Shown in pieces: positions 1 to 8,801 of a DNA stretch of 64,000 nt (position 1 is the first letter of the stretch; every line of letters starts with the position of its first letter). The stretch is taken from the NCBI GenBank assembly GCA_027489335.1, contig JAIXZX010000013.1:62001-126000 (forward strand). The letters are read 5' to 3'. Origin of the DNA: Caulobacteraceae bacterium (lineage in GTDB: Bacteria > Pseudomonadota > Alphaproteobacteria > Caulobacterales > Caulobacteraceae). The notes under the pieces were generated by a model that worked only from the letters and a program-made list of their open reading frames with translations, was not told the origin of the DNA and made no database searches. The position numbers were made by a program, and so were the translations under genes.

Positions 1-953
1 CCGGCCAGCAGGCTGATGGTGATGCCCAGCGACCATGGGGCCGGGAACTTGCCGCCGAAGAACAGGTCGCCAGCAAAGATCTTGAAGCCGATGAAGACCA
101 GCACCAGGGCGAGCGCCACCTTCAGGTAGTGGAAGCGGTGGACGGCGTTCTCCAGGGCGAAATAGAGCGCCCGAAGCCCGAGGATCGCAAAGATGTTGGA
201 GGTGTAGACGATGTAGGGGTCCTGGGTGATCGCGAAGATGGCCGGGACCGAGTCGATGGCGAAGACCAGATCGGCGAACTCGACCAGCACCAGGGCCAGA
301 AACAGCGGCGTGGCGAACAGCACCAGCTTGCCGGTCACGGGGTCGGCCTGGCGGACAAAGAACTTCGAGCCCTGGAAGCCGTCGGTCACCCGCAGATGGC
401 CGCGCAGCCACTTCAGGATGCCGTTGTCGGTCAGGTCCTTGGCTTCCTCAGCGTCGCTCGAGAAGGATTCCTTGAGCATCTTGGCGCCGGTGAACAGCAG
501 GAAGGCGCCGAAAATGTAGAGCACCCAGGCGAAGTTGGTGACCAGGGCCGCGCCGATGCCGATCATGATCGCCCGCAGCACGATCACGCCGAGAATGCCC
601 CAGAACAGCACCCGGTGCTGCAGCTCCCGCGGCACCGCGAAATAGGCCAGGATGAGGGAGATGACGAAGACGTTGTCGAGCGCCAGGGTCAGCTCGAGCA
701 GGTAGCCGGTGTAGTATTCCACCGCCTTCTGAGAGCCCAGATCGTACCAGATCCAGGCCCCGAACGAGAGGCCAAGGGCGATATAGGCCGAGGCGGCCTT
801 CACCGACTCCCCGGGCCCGATGATGTGGTCCTTGCGGTTGAAGACCCCCAGGTCGAGGGTCAGAACCGTCAGCACGATGCCGAGGAACAACAGCCACAGC
901 CAGGTCGCCTGGCCGAGGAACGGCGTCTGTAAAAATAGCAGGAGAGCGTCCAT
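1..953 (-). CDS. TerC/Alx-family integral membrane protein (3' end outside window)
   Basis: Polytopic inner-membrane protein of the TerC family, whose members are linked to metal (Mn2+) efflux and tellurite or pH stress. I translated the minus strand from ATG 953; the frame stays open to base 1, so about 317 codons are present and the C-terminus is missing. Visible family marks are the acidic membrane motifs ELTLALDNVF (near residue 86) and VEFADLVFAIDSVPA (near residue 225), both with conserved Asp or Glu in hydrophobic segments, and at least seven hydrophobic stretches. A shorter reading frame on the same strand (from about 978) is a shadow. A promoter-like sequence lies upstream; I see no yybP-ykoY riboswitch. 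The substrate is inferred from the family only. Confidence 0.9.
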   Translation of the reverse strand, partial: MDALLLFLQTPFLGQATWLWLLFLGIVLTVLTLDLGVFNRKDHIIGPGESVKAASAYIALGLSFGAWIWYDLGSQKAVEYYTGYLLELTLALDNVFVISLILAYFAVPRELQHRVLFWGILGVIVLRAIMIGIGAALVTNFAWVLYIFGAFLLFTGAKMLKESFSSDAEEAKDLTDNGILKWLRGHLRVTDGFQGSKFFVRQADPVTGKLVLFATPLFLALVLVEFADLVFAIDSVPAIFAITQDPYIVYTSNIFAILGLRALYFALENAVHRFHYLKVALALVLVFIGFKIFAGDLFFGGKFPAPWSLGITISLLA

Positions 954-1061
954 CGGACCCCGCACCTCTCATAGTCACGGCGCTGCGTCTGCGCCTGGAG
1001 AGTGAAGATCCGACATCATCGCGACCGCCGTCGCGACCAGAGGGGCCCGGACCGAGCCGCG

Positions 1062-1090
1062 GACATAGTGGGGCGCGAGGCGGCGGTCAA
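1062..1090 (-). promoter_or_regulatory. Candidate sigma-70-type promoter of the terC-like gene
   Basis: Read on the minus strand, TTGACC (1085-1090) and TATGTC (1062-1067) are separated by exactly 17 bases. Transcription would start near 1055 and give a leader of about 100 nt before ATG 953. This is motif matching only. Confidence 0.45.
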
Positions 1091-1203
1091 CGGCCTTGGC
1101 GCGCCCCGGGGGGCTTCGCGCTCACCCTGCTGACTTTTCAGCGCCACGGCGCCGGGGCATGCCAAACCGCTGGATACCCGGGCGGGTGGCGGCGTCCAGA
1201 TGC

Positions 1204-1234
1204 AAAAAGGGCCCCGGATCGCTCCGGAGCCCTT
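1204..1234 (-). terminator. Rho-independent terminator of rpsD
   Basis: On the minus strand a 12-bp stem (1223-1234 with 1207-1218, one G-U pair) closes a 4-nt loop and is followed by a run of five T (complement of 1204-1208). It begins about 24 bases after the rpsD stop codon. Confidence 0.88.
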
Positions 1235-1257
1235 CCAAATCGCAGATGTTCGACGCC

Positions 1258-1875
1258 TTAGGAGGCGTAGAATTCGACCACGAGGTTCGGTTCCATCTTC
1301 ACCGGATAGGGCACTTCGGCCAGTTCCGGGGCGCGGATGAACTTGGCCGACAGGCCCTTGGCGTCGACTTCGATATAGTCGGGCACTTCGCGCTCGCCCG
1401 ACGCCATGGCTTCCAGCACCAGGGCCATGTTGCGCGAACGCTCACGCACCTCGACCACGTCGCCGGCCTTCACGCGGTAGGACGGGATGTTGACGCGCTT
1501 GCCGTTCACCAGGACGTGGCCGTGGTTCACGAACTGACGGGCGGCGAAGACGGTCGGCACGAACTTGGCGCGATAGACCACCGCGTCCAGACGCGATTCC
1601 AGCAGGGCGATCAGGTTTTCCGAGGTGTTGCCCTTGCGGCGCGCGGCCTCGGTATAGGTCCGGCTGAACTGCTTTTCGGTCAGGCTGCCGTAGTAGCCCT
1701 TCAGCTTCTGCTTGGCGCGCAGCTGCAGGCCGAAGTCGGAGACCTTGGACTTGCGGCGCTGACCATGCTGGCCGGGGCCGTAGGAACGCTGGTTCACCGG
1801 CGACTTGGCGCGGCCCCAGATGTTCTCGCCCATACGACGGTCGAGCTTGTACTTCGCGGAATGACGCTTGGTCAT
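1258..1875 (-). CDS. rpsD: 30S ribosomal protein S4
   Basis: Ribosomal protein S4 (205 aa) is a primary 16S rRNA binder in 30S assembly. The start is ATG 1875 ([10 protein letters not shown]) with GAAGAG just upstream. The open frame extends further upstream to 2016, but that extension is not S4-like and lacks a ribosome-binding site. The S4 RNA-binding domain is visible around residues 95-155, with [11 protein letters not shown] and [20 protein letters not shown]. Length matches the family. It is a single gene with its own promoter (2001-2029) and terminator (1204-1234), not part of the usual alpha-type ribosomal operon. Confidence 0.98.
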   Translation of the reverse strand: MTKRHSAKYKLDRRMGENIWGRAKSPVNQRSYGPGQHGQRRKSKVSDFGLQLRAKQKLKGYYGSLTEKQFSRTYTEAARRKGNTSENLIALLESRLDAVVYRAKFVPTVFAARQFVNHGHVLVNGKRVNIPSYRVKAGDVVEVRERSRNMALVLEAMASGEREVPDYIEVDAKGLSAKFIRAPELAEVPYPVKMEPNLVVEFYAS

Positions 1876-2000
1876 GAAACACTCTTCATCATCGACACGG
1901 CCCGGCGCTTCCGAGACTGGAGGCGCGATCTCAACGGCGGGGCCCGTATCACCCGTAATAGACTTCGCACCGCGCGGAGACCGCCGGTGGGAAGTCGCGG

Positions 2001-2029
2001 TGTATGGCGGCCACACCCCCGCGAGTCAA
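2001..2029 (-). promoter_or_regulatory. Candidate promoter of rpsD
   Basis: On the minus strand TTGACT (2024-2029) and CATACA (2001-2006) have a 17-base spacer. The predicted start near 1994 gives a leader of about 120 nt. It lies just downstream of the stop of the ParA-like gene, in the short gap before rpsD. Confidence 0.5.
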
Positions 2030-2050
2030 GGCCAGCAGCAGCAGCCGCGC

Positions 2051-2743
2051 TCAGGTCCGGACGGTGCTGAGCGCCCCGGGGCGGACGATGTCGTTGGCCG
2101 CTCGGGGCGTCTGCCCCTCCCCCCGCAACTTGCCCAAAACCAGACCGGCCAGGGCGCGGGTTTCGGCGGCCGCCGCCCCGTTGGGCTCCCATTCGGTGAC
2201 GCCGCGTCCATAGGATAGGGCGCCCTGATAGGCCTGACGCACTCGAAGCGCCACCGGCGAGACCGGCACGCCGGCGAAGCGAAGGGCCTCCAGGGTGCCC
2301 GAGACCACGCGCGGTTCCTGGCCCTGCCGTGGCGAGGGGCACTGGTTCAGCAGAATAAGGCCCGGCGCCCGAAGCTGGCGCAGCAGATCGACCGTCTTCA
2401 AGGCCGCGGCGAGGTCCAGATAGGTGGGCCGGGTCACCACCAGGCAAAGGTCGGCGACCTTGATGGCCGCGACGATGTCGGCCTCAGGCGAAGCTGGCGT
2501 ATCGATGACCAGCACATCGCAGCCGCTGCGTCGGGAGGCTGTCACCAGGGCGAAGAGCTTGGAAGCCGAGGTCTCCACCACCGACAGGCTGTGGGCGCGC
2601 AGCGCTTCGCTGGAGGAGCGCAGGGGATCGGCGTCCGCCAGCACCGCCCGCTGGCCGGCGTCTCGCAGGGCCGCGGCGAGATTGACCGCCACGGTCGACT
2701 TGCCGGCGCCGCCCTTACGCGAAATGACCGCCACGGTCTGCAT
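2051..2743 (-). CDS. Orphan ParA/MinD-family ATPase
   Basis: P-loop ATPase of the ParA/SIMIBI type (230 aa). The deviant Walker A KGGAGKST lies at residues 10-17, Walker A' is in the ADADP region, and Walker B is LVIDTPA. Start ATG 2743 is preferred over an upstream GTG (2752) because AGGGGG sits 9 nt before it. No ParB-like gene and no parS-like site are seen, so this is not a chromosomal parAB locus, and the N-terminus differs from MipZ. Such orphan ParA proteins position cellular cargo (plasmids, chemoreceptors, carboxysomes); the cargo here is unknown. A perfect DnaA box lies 34 bp upstream. Confidence 0.85.
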   Translation of the reverse strand: MQTVAVISRKGGAGKSTVAVNLAAALRDAGQRAVLADADPLRSSSEALRAHSLSVVETSASKLFALVTASRRSGCDVLVIDTPASPEADIVAAIKVADLCLVVTRPTYLDLAAALKTVDLLRQLRAPGLILLNQCPSPRQGQEPRVVSGTLEALRFAGVPVSPVALRVRQAYQGALSYGRGVTEWEPNGAAAAETRALAGLVLGKLRGEGQTPRAANDIVRPGALSTVRT

Positions 2744-2776
2744 GATCGTCACCCCCTGGGAGACCGTAGAGCCAAC

Positions 2777-2785
2777 TTATCCACA
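2777..2785 (+). promoter_or_regulatory. DnaA box
   Basis: TTATCCACA, identical to the strongest DnaA-binding consensus, lies 34 bp upstream of the ParA-like start codon in a 127-bp intergenic region. It is a single copy, so replication-linked transcriptional control is more likely than an origin. Confidence 0.5.
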
Positions 2786-2870
2786 GAGACAAGATGTCAC
2801 ATCCCCAGGGTGTCGGGCCGCTCAAGGCTCGCGCGATGCGCGGCGCTTTGCCCGCTCCGGCGCCGCCGAA

Positions 2871-3740
2871 CTAGGCGCGGACCCCGCCGTCCACCTTGAG
2901 GTCCTCGCCCGTGACATAGCTGGCGGCGCTGTCGGCCAGATACATCACCGCGTGAGCCACCTCTTCCGGCTGTCCGGCTCGGCCGGCCGGTGTCCGCGCG
3001 CCCGAGGCCTGGGCCGCCCCGCCCCCCATCATCGGGGTGTCGATGGGGCCCGGAGACACGGCGTTGACGCGGATATTGTTCCCGGCGAACTGCAGCGCCG
3101 CCGAGCGGGTCAGGCTGAGCACGCCGGCCTTTGACAGGGCGTAGGACATTACCGGACCGGAGCCCACATAGCCCAGCACCGAGGCGGTGTTGATGATCGC
3201 CCCACCCCCGCGCGCCTTCAGCGCCGGGACCTGGTGGTTGATGCAGCGGACCACGCCTTCCAGGTTCGTGGCCATGATGTCGTTGTGGACCGCCCAGTCG
3301 AACTCAGGTCCCATCTCGCCGGCGCGTCCGGCGATCCCGGCGTTGTTGAAGGCGATGTCGAGCCCGCCGTAGGTCTGAACGCAGGCCGCGACCAGAGCCG
3401 CCACATCGGCTTCGACCCGCACGTCGGCGCGACGGTAGAGCGCTTCGCCGCCAGCCGCCCGGATCTCGGCCTGGACCTCCTGGCCCAATCCCTCCCGGCG
3501 GCCGCAGAACATCACCTTGGCGCCTTCCAGAGCGAAGGCCTTGGCGGTGGCCCGGCCGATGCCCGACGTCGCCCCGGTGATCAGCACCACCTTGCCGCCG
3601 AACCGCCCATGGGGCGCCAGGGCGGAGGCGGCCTCCGGCGGCGTCTTCAAATCCGCCGCCGCAGCCGATTGCGCCGCGAGAGCCGCCAGGCCTGCGCCGC
3701 CAGCGATCAGGGCGCGGCGGGATGTCAGGGAGTCGGTCAT
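2871..3740 (-). CDS. Tat-exported short-chain dehydrogenase/reductase
   Basis: Classical SDR (289 aa) with a Rossmann nucleotide-binding motif TGATSGIG, the structural NNAG motif, catalytic Ser (ASVLG) and YALSK, and a C-terminal KVDGG typical of FabG-like enzymes. Start ATG 3740 has AGGAGG directly upstream; a longer open frame to 3830 lacks one. Residues 6-25 look like a twin-arginine signal (TSRRALIAGG followed by an Ala-rich hydrophobic stretch), so the enzyme is probably folded with cofactor and exported to the periplasm. Substrate unknown. It lies between the ParA-like gene and the DUF1254 gene, in the same direction, with gaps above 100 bp. Confidence 0.9.
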   Translation of the reverse strand: MTDSLTSRRALIAGGAGLAALAAQSAAAADLKTPPEAASALAPHGRFGGKVVLITGATSGIGRATAKAFALEGAKVMFCGRREGLGQEVQAEIRAAGGEALYRRADVRVEADVAALVAACVQTYGGLDIAFNNAGIAGRAGEMGPEFDWAVHNDIMATNLEGVVRCINHQVPALKARGGGAIINTASVLGYVGSGPVMSYALSKAGVLSLTRSAALQFAGNNIRVNAVSPGPIDTPMMGGGAAQASGARTPAGRAGQPEEVAHAVMYLADSAASYVTGEDLKVDGGVRA

Positions 3741-3869
3741 GGGTAGTTCCTCCTGCGACGACGTCCGACGGGGTGATCGCGCCGGCTTCGTTCTTTGGTC
3801 TGCGCCCTTTGGCGGCGCCTGACTGATCATGGGCTAGCGCGCGCCTTGACCGCAACCGCCGGCCTCAGC

Positions 3870-5123
3870 CTAGGCCGCGTCCACCGCCTCGACCGGCGGC
3901 AGGCGATAGACGCCGTCCAGCAGTTCGGCCTTGGGCAGGTAGGTGCGCATGAACAGGGCGAACGGCCCCTCGGGCGCCGGCAGCCAGTTGCTCTCCCGGT
4001 CCTCGCCCGGCGAGGCGCTGCCGATCCAGATGTCGAGGGAGCCGTCCTCGTTATAGGTCAGACCCTCGGTGCGATCGCCGATGGCGTAGCGATCCAGCCG
4101 GTTGTCGGCGAAGAAGAACTGACCTTCGTCGGTCGCCTCATAGAGGCTGAGCGACCAGAAGGAGTTCACCGGCGGCAGGCGGTCGGCCGGGAAGTGCAGG
4201 CGGTAAGCTTTCAGCCCGTCATAGAGGGCGCGGGGCTGGTCGCCCCGGGCGCGCATATAAAGAGCTTCCACCGGCGGAAGAGCCGCAAGCCCCCCAAGCG
4301 CCACGGCGGCGCGGTAGTGGTAGTTCTGGCCGAAGTCGCCGAGCGTCGCGCTGGGATAGGACCAGCCATCGACGAACTGATCCCCGGTCACGCCGCCCCG
4401 GCGCACGGCCACGCGGGCCTCGGCCACGCCCGCCTCGATCTCGGCGGCCTCGTCGGCCGAGAACCGCCCGGCGTCGAAGTCCCCCTCCAGGCCAAGCGGT
4501 GCGATCTCTTCCAGCAGGCCCCGATCAGTGACCGGCGGCGGATTGGCCGCCATCAGGGCAGACAGGGCGGCGAAGTATTCCTGCCAGGACGCGCTGCGCT
4601 TGACCGCTGGCGGTGGCGGCGGGGCCGCCGGCCCCTGGATCGACAGGCCCGACTGCACCTGCTGGGCGGCCTCCAGGTCGGCGGCGCTATAGACCACGAT
4701 CCGCGCCAGGGCCCATACGTGGTTGGTGGGCGCGCGCACCACATGGCGCCCTTCGGCCGCCGCATTGGGCCCGACCAGGGTGAAGGTCCCGCCATGGGGG
4801 CCGGTGGTCCGGGTCCCCAGGATGGCGAAGTTGTTGGAATAGGCGTCCATCAGCGCCAGCGAGAAATACCGATCCCCCGTCGCCGGCAGACTCAGGGTCA
4901 CCGGCCCTTGGGAGAGGTCCAGCTGGGCCGACGAATAGAGGGTGTCGTTGTTGGGCGTGGTCACCGCCCGGTGCTTGGGCGTGGCCAGATTGCGCACATG
5001 GCCGATGGTGTTCAGGCTCTGGCCGAAGGACAGGCCTCGGGCGCGCGTCGCGGCGATTTCGATCAGCGGCAGCCCATAGAGCCAGGCCTTCATCGCCGCG
5101 GTTTTCAGATCCGGTCCCGACAT
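3870..5123 (-). CDS. DUF1254/DUF1214 domain protein
   Basis: 417-aa protein with an N-terminal DUF1254 region (GLPLIEIAATRARG, NNDTLYSSAQLDL, RYFSLALMDAYSNNFAILG) and a C-terminal DUF1214 region (FWSLSLYEA, YAIGDRTEGL, ESNWLPAPEGPFALFMRTYLP). Start ATG 5123 follows GGGGAGAG. There is no obvious signal peptide, although many family members have one. Biochemical function of the family is not established. Transcribed alone, with a short gap to the trmJ-like gene. Confidence 0.88.
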   Translation of the reverse strand: MSGPDLKTAAMKAWLYGLPLIEIAATRARGLSFGQSLNTIGHVRNLATPKHRAVTTPNNDTLYSSAQLDLSQGPVTLSLPATGDRYFSLALMDAYSNNFAILGTRTTGPHGGTFTLVGPNAAAEGRHVVRAPTNHVWALARIVVYSAADLEAAQQVQSGLSIQGPAAPPPPPAVKRSASWQEYFAALSALMAANPPPVTDRGLLEEIAPLGLEGDFDAGRFSADEAAEIEAGVAEARVAVRRGGVTGDQFVDGWSYPSATLGDFGQNYHYRAAVALGGLAALPPVEALYMRARGDQPRALYDGLKAYRLHFPADRLPPVNSFWSLSLYEATDEGQFFFADNRLDRYAIGDRTEGLTYNEDGSLDIWIGSASPGEDRESNWLPAPEGPFALFMRTYLPKAELLDGVYRLPPVEAVDAA

Positions 5124-5187
5124 GGCGCTCTCCCCGACGCTGTTAGGTTATCATTGATCCCCTATGAGCTTCGCCGGCGCTCTGGCG

Positions 5188-5997
5188 TCAAGTCTCCGGC
5201 TCTGCCCCCTTCCCGCCCGCCTCACGTTCGGCCTTCTGACGGGCGAGCTTGTCGAGAACCCGGCCACGGCCCCGCGAGAGGGCGGTGACCACTCCACGGA
5301 AGGTGCGCACCTCCTGGTCGCTGAAGCTTGCCCGCCCCAGGGCCGAGCGCAGGTTCTGGATCATAGAGGGTCGCTTCTCCGGCGGGTGGAAGAAGCCGGC
5401 GGCGTCCAGCTCCGCCTCCAGATGGCCATACAGGCCCATCATCGCGGCGTGGTCAGCAGGCTCAGGCCCGTCCCTGAACCTGGGCGGCGGACCTGCGGCT
5501 TGCGTCAGCCGCCACTCGTAGGCCGTGAGCGCCACGGCCTGGGCGAGGTTCAGCGAGTGGAAGCGCGGGTCCACCGGCACGGTGACCACCGCTTGGCAAA
5601 GCGCCACATCGGCCGTCTCCAGCCCGGCTCGCTCAGCGCCGAACAGCAAGCCTACCTTCTGGCCAGCGGCCACCCGGCCGGCCAGCTCGGCGGCCGCCTC
5701 CCGGGGCGTGATCACCGGCAACTGCAGCTCGCGGGGCCGGGCGGTGGTGGCGAACAGCACCTTCAGGTCAGCCGCGGCCTCGGCGACGCTGGAGAAAACC
5801 CGCGCCCCGTCCAGGGGCCAGTCGGCGCCCGAGGCCGAGGCCCAGGCCCGGTCCTGGGGCCAGCCATCGCGCGGATTGACGAGGCGAAGGTCCTCCAGGC
5901 CGAAATTGGCCATCACCCGGGCTACGGCCCCGATGTTCTCGGCCAGTTGCGGGGCCGACAGGATAATGGTTGGCGCGGGCGCGGAACTTACAGTCAT
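5188..5997 (-). CDS. trmJ: TrmH/SPOUT family RNA 2'-O-methyltransferase, TrmJ-like
   Basis: Predicted SAM-dependent tRNA ribose 2'-O-methyltransferase acting near position 32 of the anticodon loop (family knowledge). SPOUT knot motifs are visible: NIGAVARVMANFGL (about residue 20), LLFGAERAGL (about 120) and LNLAQAVALTAYEW (about 150). Length is 269 aa from ATG 5997. The frame is open to 6057, but the extra residues do not resemble the family. It diverges from the beta-lactamase gene with 68 bp between start codons, so the two promoters must overlap. The TrmJ assignment rather than another TrmH member rests on the C-terminal extension and length. Confidence 0.88.
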   Translation of the reverse strand: MTVSSAPAPTIILSAPQLAENIGAVARVMANFGLEDLRLVNPRDGWPQDRAWASASGADWPLDGARVFSSVAEAAADLKVLFATTARPRELQLPVITPREAAAELAGRVAAGQKVGLLFGAERAGLETADVALCQAVVTVPVDPRFHSLNLAQAVALTAYEWRLTQAAGPPPRFRDGPEPADHAAMMGLYGHLEAELDAAGFFHPPEKRPSMIQNLRSALGRASFSDQEVRTFRGVVTALSRGRGRVLDKLARQKAEREAGGKGAEPET

Positions 5998-6065
5998 CTG
6001 GGCGTTTTCGGTCCTATGGGATGCGGCGCGCAAGAGTTTGGCCCGCATCTGGAGCATTTCACCTC

Positions 6066-7079
6066 ATGCGTCACCTTCTTCTCCTGGCCGCCGTCGTCCT
6101 GGTGGGGGCCTGCGACCCGGGCATGCCCCAGACCGTCTCCACCACCCCGGCCCTCGACGCTGGACGCCTGGACGCCATGGGAGAGGATCTCAGCGCCCGC
6201 GCTGGCGAGGCGCGACTGGGGGTGGCGCTCATGAACCTGGAGAGCGGCGAGCTGTGGGCGATCCGCGGCAGCGAGCGGTTTCCCATGCAGAGCGTCTTCA
6301 AGGCGCCCCTGGGCGCTGCGGTCCTGGCCGAGGTGGACGCCGGTCGGCTCACCCTGGATGAAATGCTCACCTTGGACGACGAGAACCTGTCGCCGCCCTA
6401 CAGCCCGGTGGCTGCAGCCTATCCAGGCCGCCGTGACTATACCGTCGCCGAGCTCCTGACGCTTGCGGTCGGCACCAGCGACAACACCGCCGCCGACCTG
6501 CTGATGCGGCGGATCGGCGGGCCAGGCGCGGTGACCGCCTGGCTGCGTAGCCAGGACCTGAGCGACATGCGGGTCGACCGCTATGAACGCCAGATGCAGC
6601 CAGAGATCGCCGGGCTGGAATCCTTCCGCCCGGCCCTGAAGACGGAGGCCGCCTACAGCGCCGCCCTGGCCGAGACGCCCCCCGAGGTGCGCCGGGCGGC
6701 CACGGCGCGCTACCTGCAGGATCCGCGCGACACCACCACGCCGCGGGACGCCCTGCTCTTTCTGTCCAAGCTGGCCCGCGGCGAACTCCTCTCCGACGCA
6801 TCGACGGCCCGTCTCCTGAAGGTCATGGAGGAGAGCCGCTCAGGGCCCAACCGGCTGGCTGCTGGCCTGCCCGAGGGCGCGCGCCTGGCCCACAAGACCG
6901 GGACGGCCCGCACGGATCTTGGCCTGAACCCGGCGACCAACGATATCGGCCTGATCACCCTGGCCGATGGCCGGCAGTATGCGGTCGCGGTGTTCCTGTC
7001 GGGTTCCACTCTGCCGGAAGCCGAGCGGGAGGCTATCATCGCCGACGTCGCCCGGGCGGTCTCCGCCGCGGTGGGCTAG
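6066..7079 (+). CDS. Class A beta-lactamase, lipoprotein, with omega-loop insertion
   Basis: Serine beta-lactamase (337 aa from ATG 6066). Catalytic motifs: S76-V-F-K79, S138-D139-N140, the omega-loop Glu in RYERQM (E174) and the KTG triad (HKTGTA). The N-terminus is a lipoprotein signal with lipobox VGAC (Cys16), so the mature enzyme is probably lipid-anchored. Unlike TEM-type enzymes there are about 30 extra residues between the omega-loop Glu and the conserved DTTTP, the residue equivalent to Asn170 is Gln, and extra residues follow KTG. This resembles the divergent PER/CfxA-like branch of class A. It is predicted to hydrolyse penicillins or cephalosporins; spectrum unknown. Confidence 0.92.
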   Translation: MRHLLLLAAVVLVGACDPGMPQTVSTTPALDAGRLDAMGEDLSARAGEARLGVALMNLESGELWAIRGSERFPMQSVFKAPLGAAVLAEVDAGRLTLDEMLTLDDENLSPPYSPVAAAYPGRRDYTVAELLTLAVGTSDNTAADLLMRRIGGPGAVTAWLRSQDLSDMRVDRYERQMQPEIAGLESFRPALKTEAAYSAALAETPPEVRRAATARYLQDPRDTTTPRDALLFLSKLARGELLSDASTARLLKVMEESRSGPNRLAAGLPEGARLAHKTGTARTDLGLNPATNDIGLITLADGRQYAVAVFLSGSTLPEAEREAIIADVARAVSAAVG

Positions 7080-7441
7080 GCTTGAGCCGCAGGGCGGCCA
7101 GGACCCAGGCGCCGAATCGCCGCGGCCAGTCGGACCCCGCTCCCCTCAAGCCCCAGCAGCCGGACGGCCGCTGGGCGCCTGTCCAGCAGGCGCCTCACGA
7201 TGTCGCTTTCCACCATGCGCAAGGGGATGGCGCGGAGGCTGTCGATACGATGACCGCCGATGGTCAGGGACGGCAGCGAAATCCACAGCTCCTGACCGCC
7301 GGCGGGACCGAAGTCGCGGATATTGCTGATCTGTCCCTGCAACCGGCCTCGGCCATAGGTCGATATGAAGTCCCACGGCTCGGCGACGAGCAGCAGAACG
7401 GGCGCCCCTATCAGGGCGGAGAAGGTGGCGGGGGTTTCCAC
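7076..7441 (-). CDS. Hypothetical protein, convergent with beta-lactamase
   Basis: 121-aa frame from GTG 7441 with AGGTCT upstream; its stop overlaps the beta-lactamase stop by 4 bp. It shows a plausible beta-rich N-terminal half (LIGAPVLLLVAEPWDFIS, ELWISLPSLTIGG) and an Arg-rich C-terminus, and normal amino-acid composition. No family recognised, no signal peptide or membrane segment. It fills the only space between bla and icd, which favours a real gene. Confidence 0.6.
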   Translation of the reverse strand: METPATFSALIGAPVLLLVAEPWDFISTYGRGRLQGQISNIRDFGPAGGQELWISLPSLTIGGHRIDSLRAIPLRMVESDIVRRLLDRRPAAVRLLGLEGSGVRLAAAIRRLGPGRPAAQA

Positions 7442-7505
7442 AGAGACCTAACTATCGGCGGGCGATGACGATCCCGTGTCGAGGACGATTGCGTCCATCC
7501 TGGCT

Positions 7506-7533
7506 TTGCGCCTCGGCCTAGGGCTTGTATACG
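7506..7533 (+). promoter_or_regulatory. Candidate promoter of icd
   Basis: TTGCGC (7506-7511) and TATACG (7528-7533) with a 16-base spacer; predicted start near 7540, about 34 nt before the icd ATG. Confidence 0.4.
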
Positions 7534-7573
7534 GCCTCAACCCCTCAATTCCGCCACGGAGCGCGCCTCGCCT

Positions 7574-8788
7574 ATGGCCAAGATCAAAGTCGCCAATCCC
7601 GTCGTCGATATCGACGGGGACGAGATGACCCGGATCATCTGGAAGATGATCAAGGACAAGCTCATCTTCCCCTACCTCGACATCGACATCGCCTATTACG
7701 ATCTGGGCATCGAGTATCGGGACAAGACCGACGACAAGGTCACGGTCGAGGCCGCCGAGGCCATCCAGAAATACGGCGTCGGCATCAAGTGCGCGACGAT
7801 CACCCCCGACGAGGCCCGGGTCGAGGAGTTCGGCCTCAAGCAGATGTGGCGTTCGCCCAACGGGACGATCCGCAACATCCTCGGCGGCGTGGTCTTCCGT
7901 GAGCCGATCATCTGCAAGAACGTGCCGCGCCTGATCCCGGGCTGGACCCAGCCGATCATCGTCGGCCGTCATGCCTATGGCGACCAGTACCGCGCCACCG
8001 ACTTCCTGGTGCCCGGCAAGGGCAAGATGACCATCCGCTGGGAAGGCGAAAACGGCGACGTCATCGAGCGTGAAGTGTTCGACTATCCGGGATCGGGCGT
8101 GGCCATGGCCATGTACAACCTGGATGACTCGATCCGCGAATTCGCCGAGGCCTGCTTGGCCTACGGCCTGAACCGCAAGTACCCGGTCTATCTGTCCACG
8201 AAGAACACCATCCTCAAGGCCTATGACGGGCGCTTCAAGGACATCTTCGCCGAGATCTATGAGGCCAAGTACGCCGAGCAGTACAAGGCCGCCGGCATCG
8301 TCTACGAGCACCGCCTGATCGACGACATGGTCGCCTCGGCCCTGAAGTGGTCCGGCGGCTTCATCTGGGCGGCCAAGAACTATGACGGCGACGTCCAGTC
8401 CGACCAGGTGGCCCAGGGCTTCGGCTCGCTGGGTCTGATGACCTCGGTGCTGATCACCCCGGACGGCAAGACCCTGGAGGCCGAGGCCGCCCACGGCACG
8501 GTCACCCGCCACTATCGCCAGCATCAGCGTGGCGAGAGCACCTCGACCAACTCCATCGCCTCGATCTTCGCCTGGACCCGGGGCCTGGAGCACCGGGCCA
8601 AGCTGGACGGCAATGACGCCCTGGACCGGTTCGCCAAAACCCTGGAGGCGGTCTGCGTCTCCACCGTCGAAAGCGGCTCCATGACCAAGGACCTCGCCCT
8701 GCTGGTGGGCGACACCCAGGGCTGGCTGACCACCGAAGGCTTTATCGACAAGGTGGCCGCCAACCTCGAAAAGGCCCTGGCCGCCTAA
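7574..8788 (+). CDS. icd: NADP-dependent isocitrate dehydrogenase
   Basis: TCA-cycle enzyme converting isocitrate to 2-oxoglutarate with NADPH formation. The 404-aa length and sequence ([59 protein letters not shown]) are those of the subfamily II homodimeric IDH shared by alphaproteobacteria and eukaryotes, not the E. coli type. Substrate-binding Ser/Asn and Arg residues lie in SPNGTIRN. The start at ATG 7574 ([17 protein letters not shown]) matches the family. Monocistronic, with a hairpin shared with the convergent DUF2254 gene just downstream. Confidence 0.98.
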   Translation: MAKIKVANPVVDIDGDEMTRIIWKMIKDKLIFPYLDIDIAYYDLGIEYRDKTDDKVTVEAAEAIQKYGVGIKCATITPDEARVEEFGLKQMWRSPNGTIRNILGGVVFREPIICKNVPRLIPGWTQPIIVGRHAYGDQYRATDFLVPGKGKMTIRWEGENGDVIEREVFDYPGSGVAMAMYNLDDSIREFAEACLAYGLNRKYPVYLSTKNTILKAYDGRFKDIFAEIYEAKYAEQYKAAGIVYEHRLIDDMVASALKWSGGFIWAAKNYDGDVQSDQVAQGFGSLGLMTSVLITPDGKTLEAEAAHGTVTRHYRQHQRGESTSTNSIASIFAWTRGLEHRAKLDGNDALDRFAKTLEAVCVSTVESGSMTKDLALLVGDTQGWLTTEGFIDKVAANLEKALAA

Positions 8789-8801
8789 GGCTTGATGCGA
8801 C

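Larger units (their letters stand above)
954..1257. other. Intergenic region between terC-like gene and rpsD
   Basis: No credible gene in these 304 bases. They hold the candidate promoter of the terC-like gene (1062-1090), a small perfect hairpin GCTGA-CTTT-TCAGC at 1129-1142, and the rpsD terminator (1204-1234). A long plus-strand frame that begins near 1096 runs antisense to rpsD and is a shadow. Confidence 0.6.

Noticed and set aside
448..978. 176-codon minus-strand frame at the left end
   Set aside because: Out of phase with the TerC-type gene, which is open to the window edge and has clear motifs.
954..1061. yybP-ykoY (Mn) riboswitch ahead of the TerC-type gene
   Set aside because: Such riboswitches often precede terC/alx genes, but the conserved paired core could not be found here.
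2051..2743. Assignment of the ParA-like gene as mipZ or chromosomal parA
   Set aside because: It lacks the MipZ N-terminus and has no parB or parS nearby.
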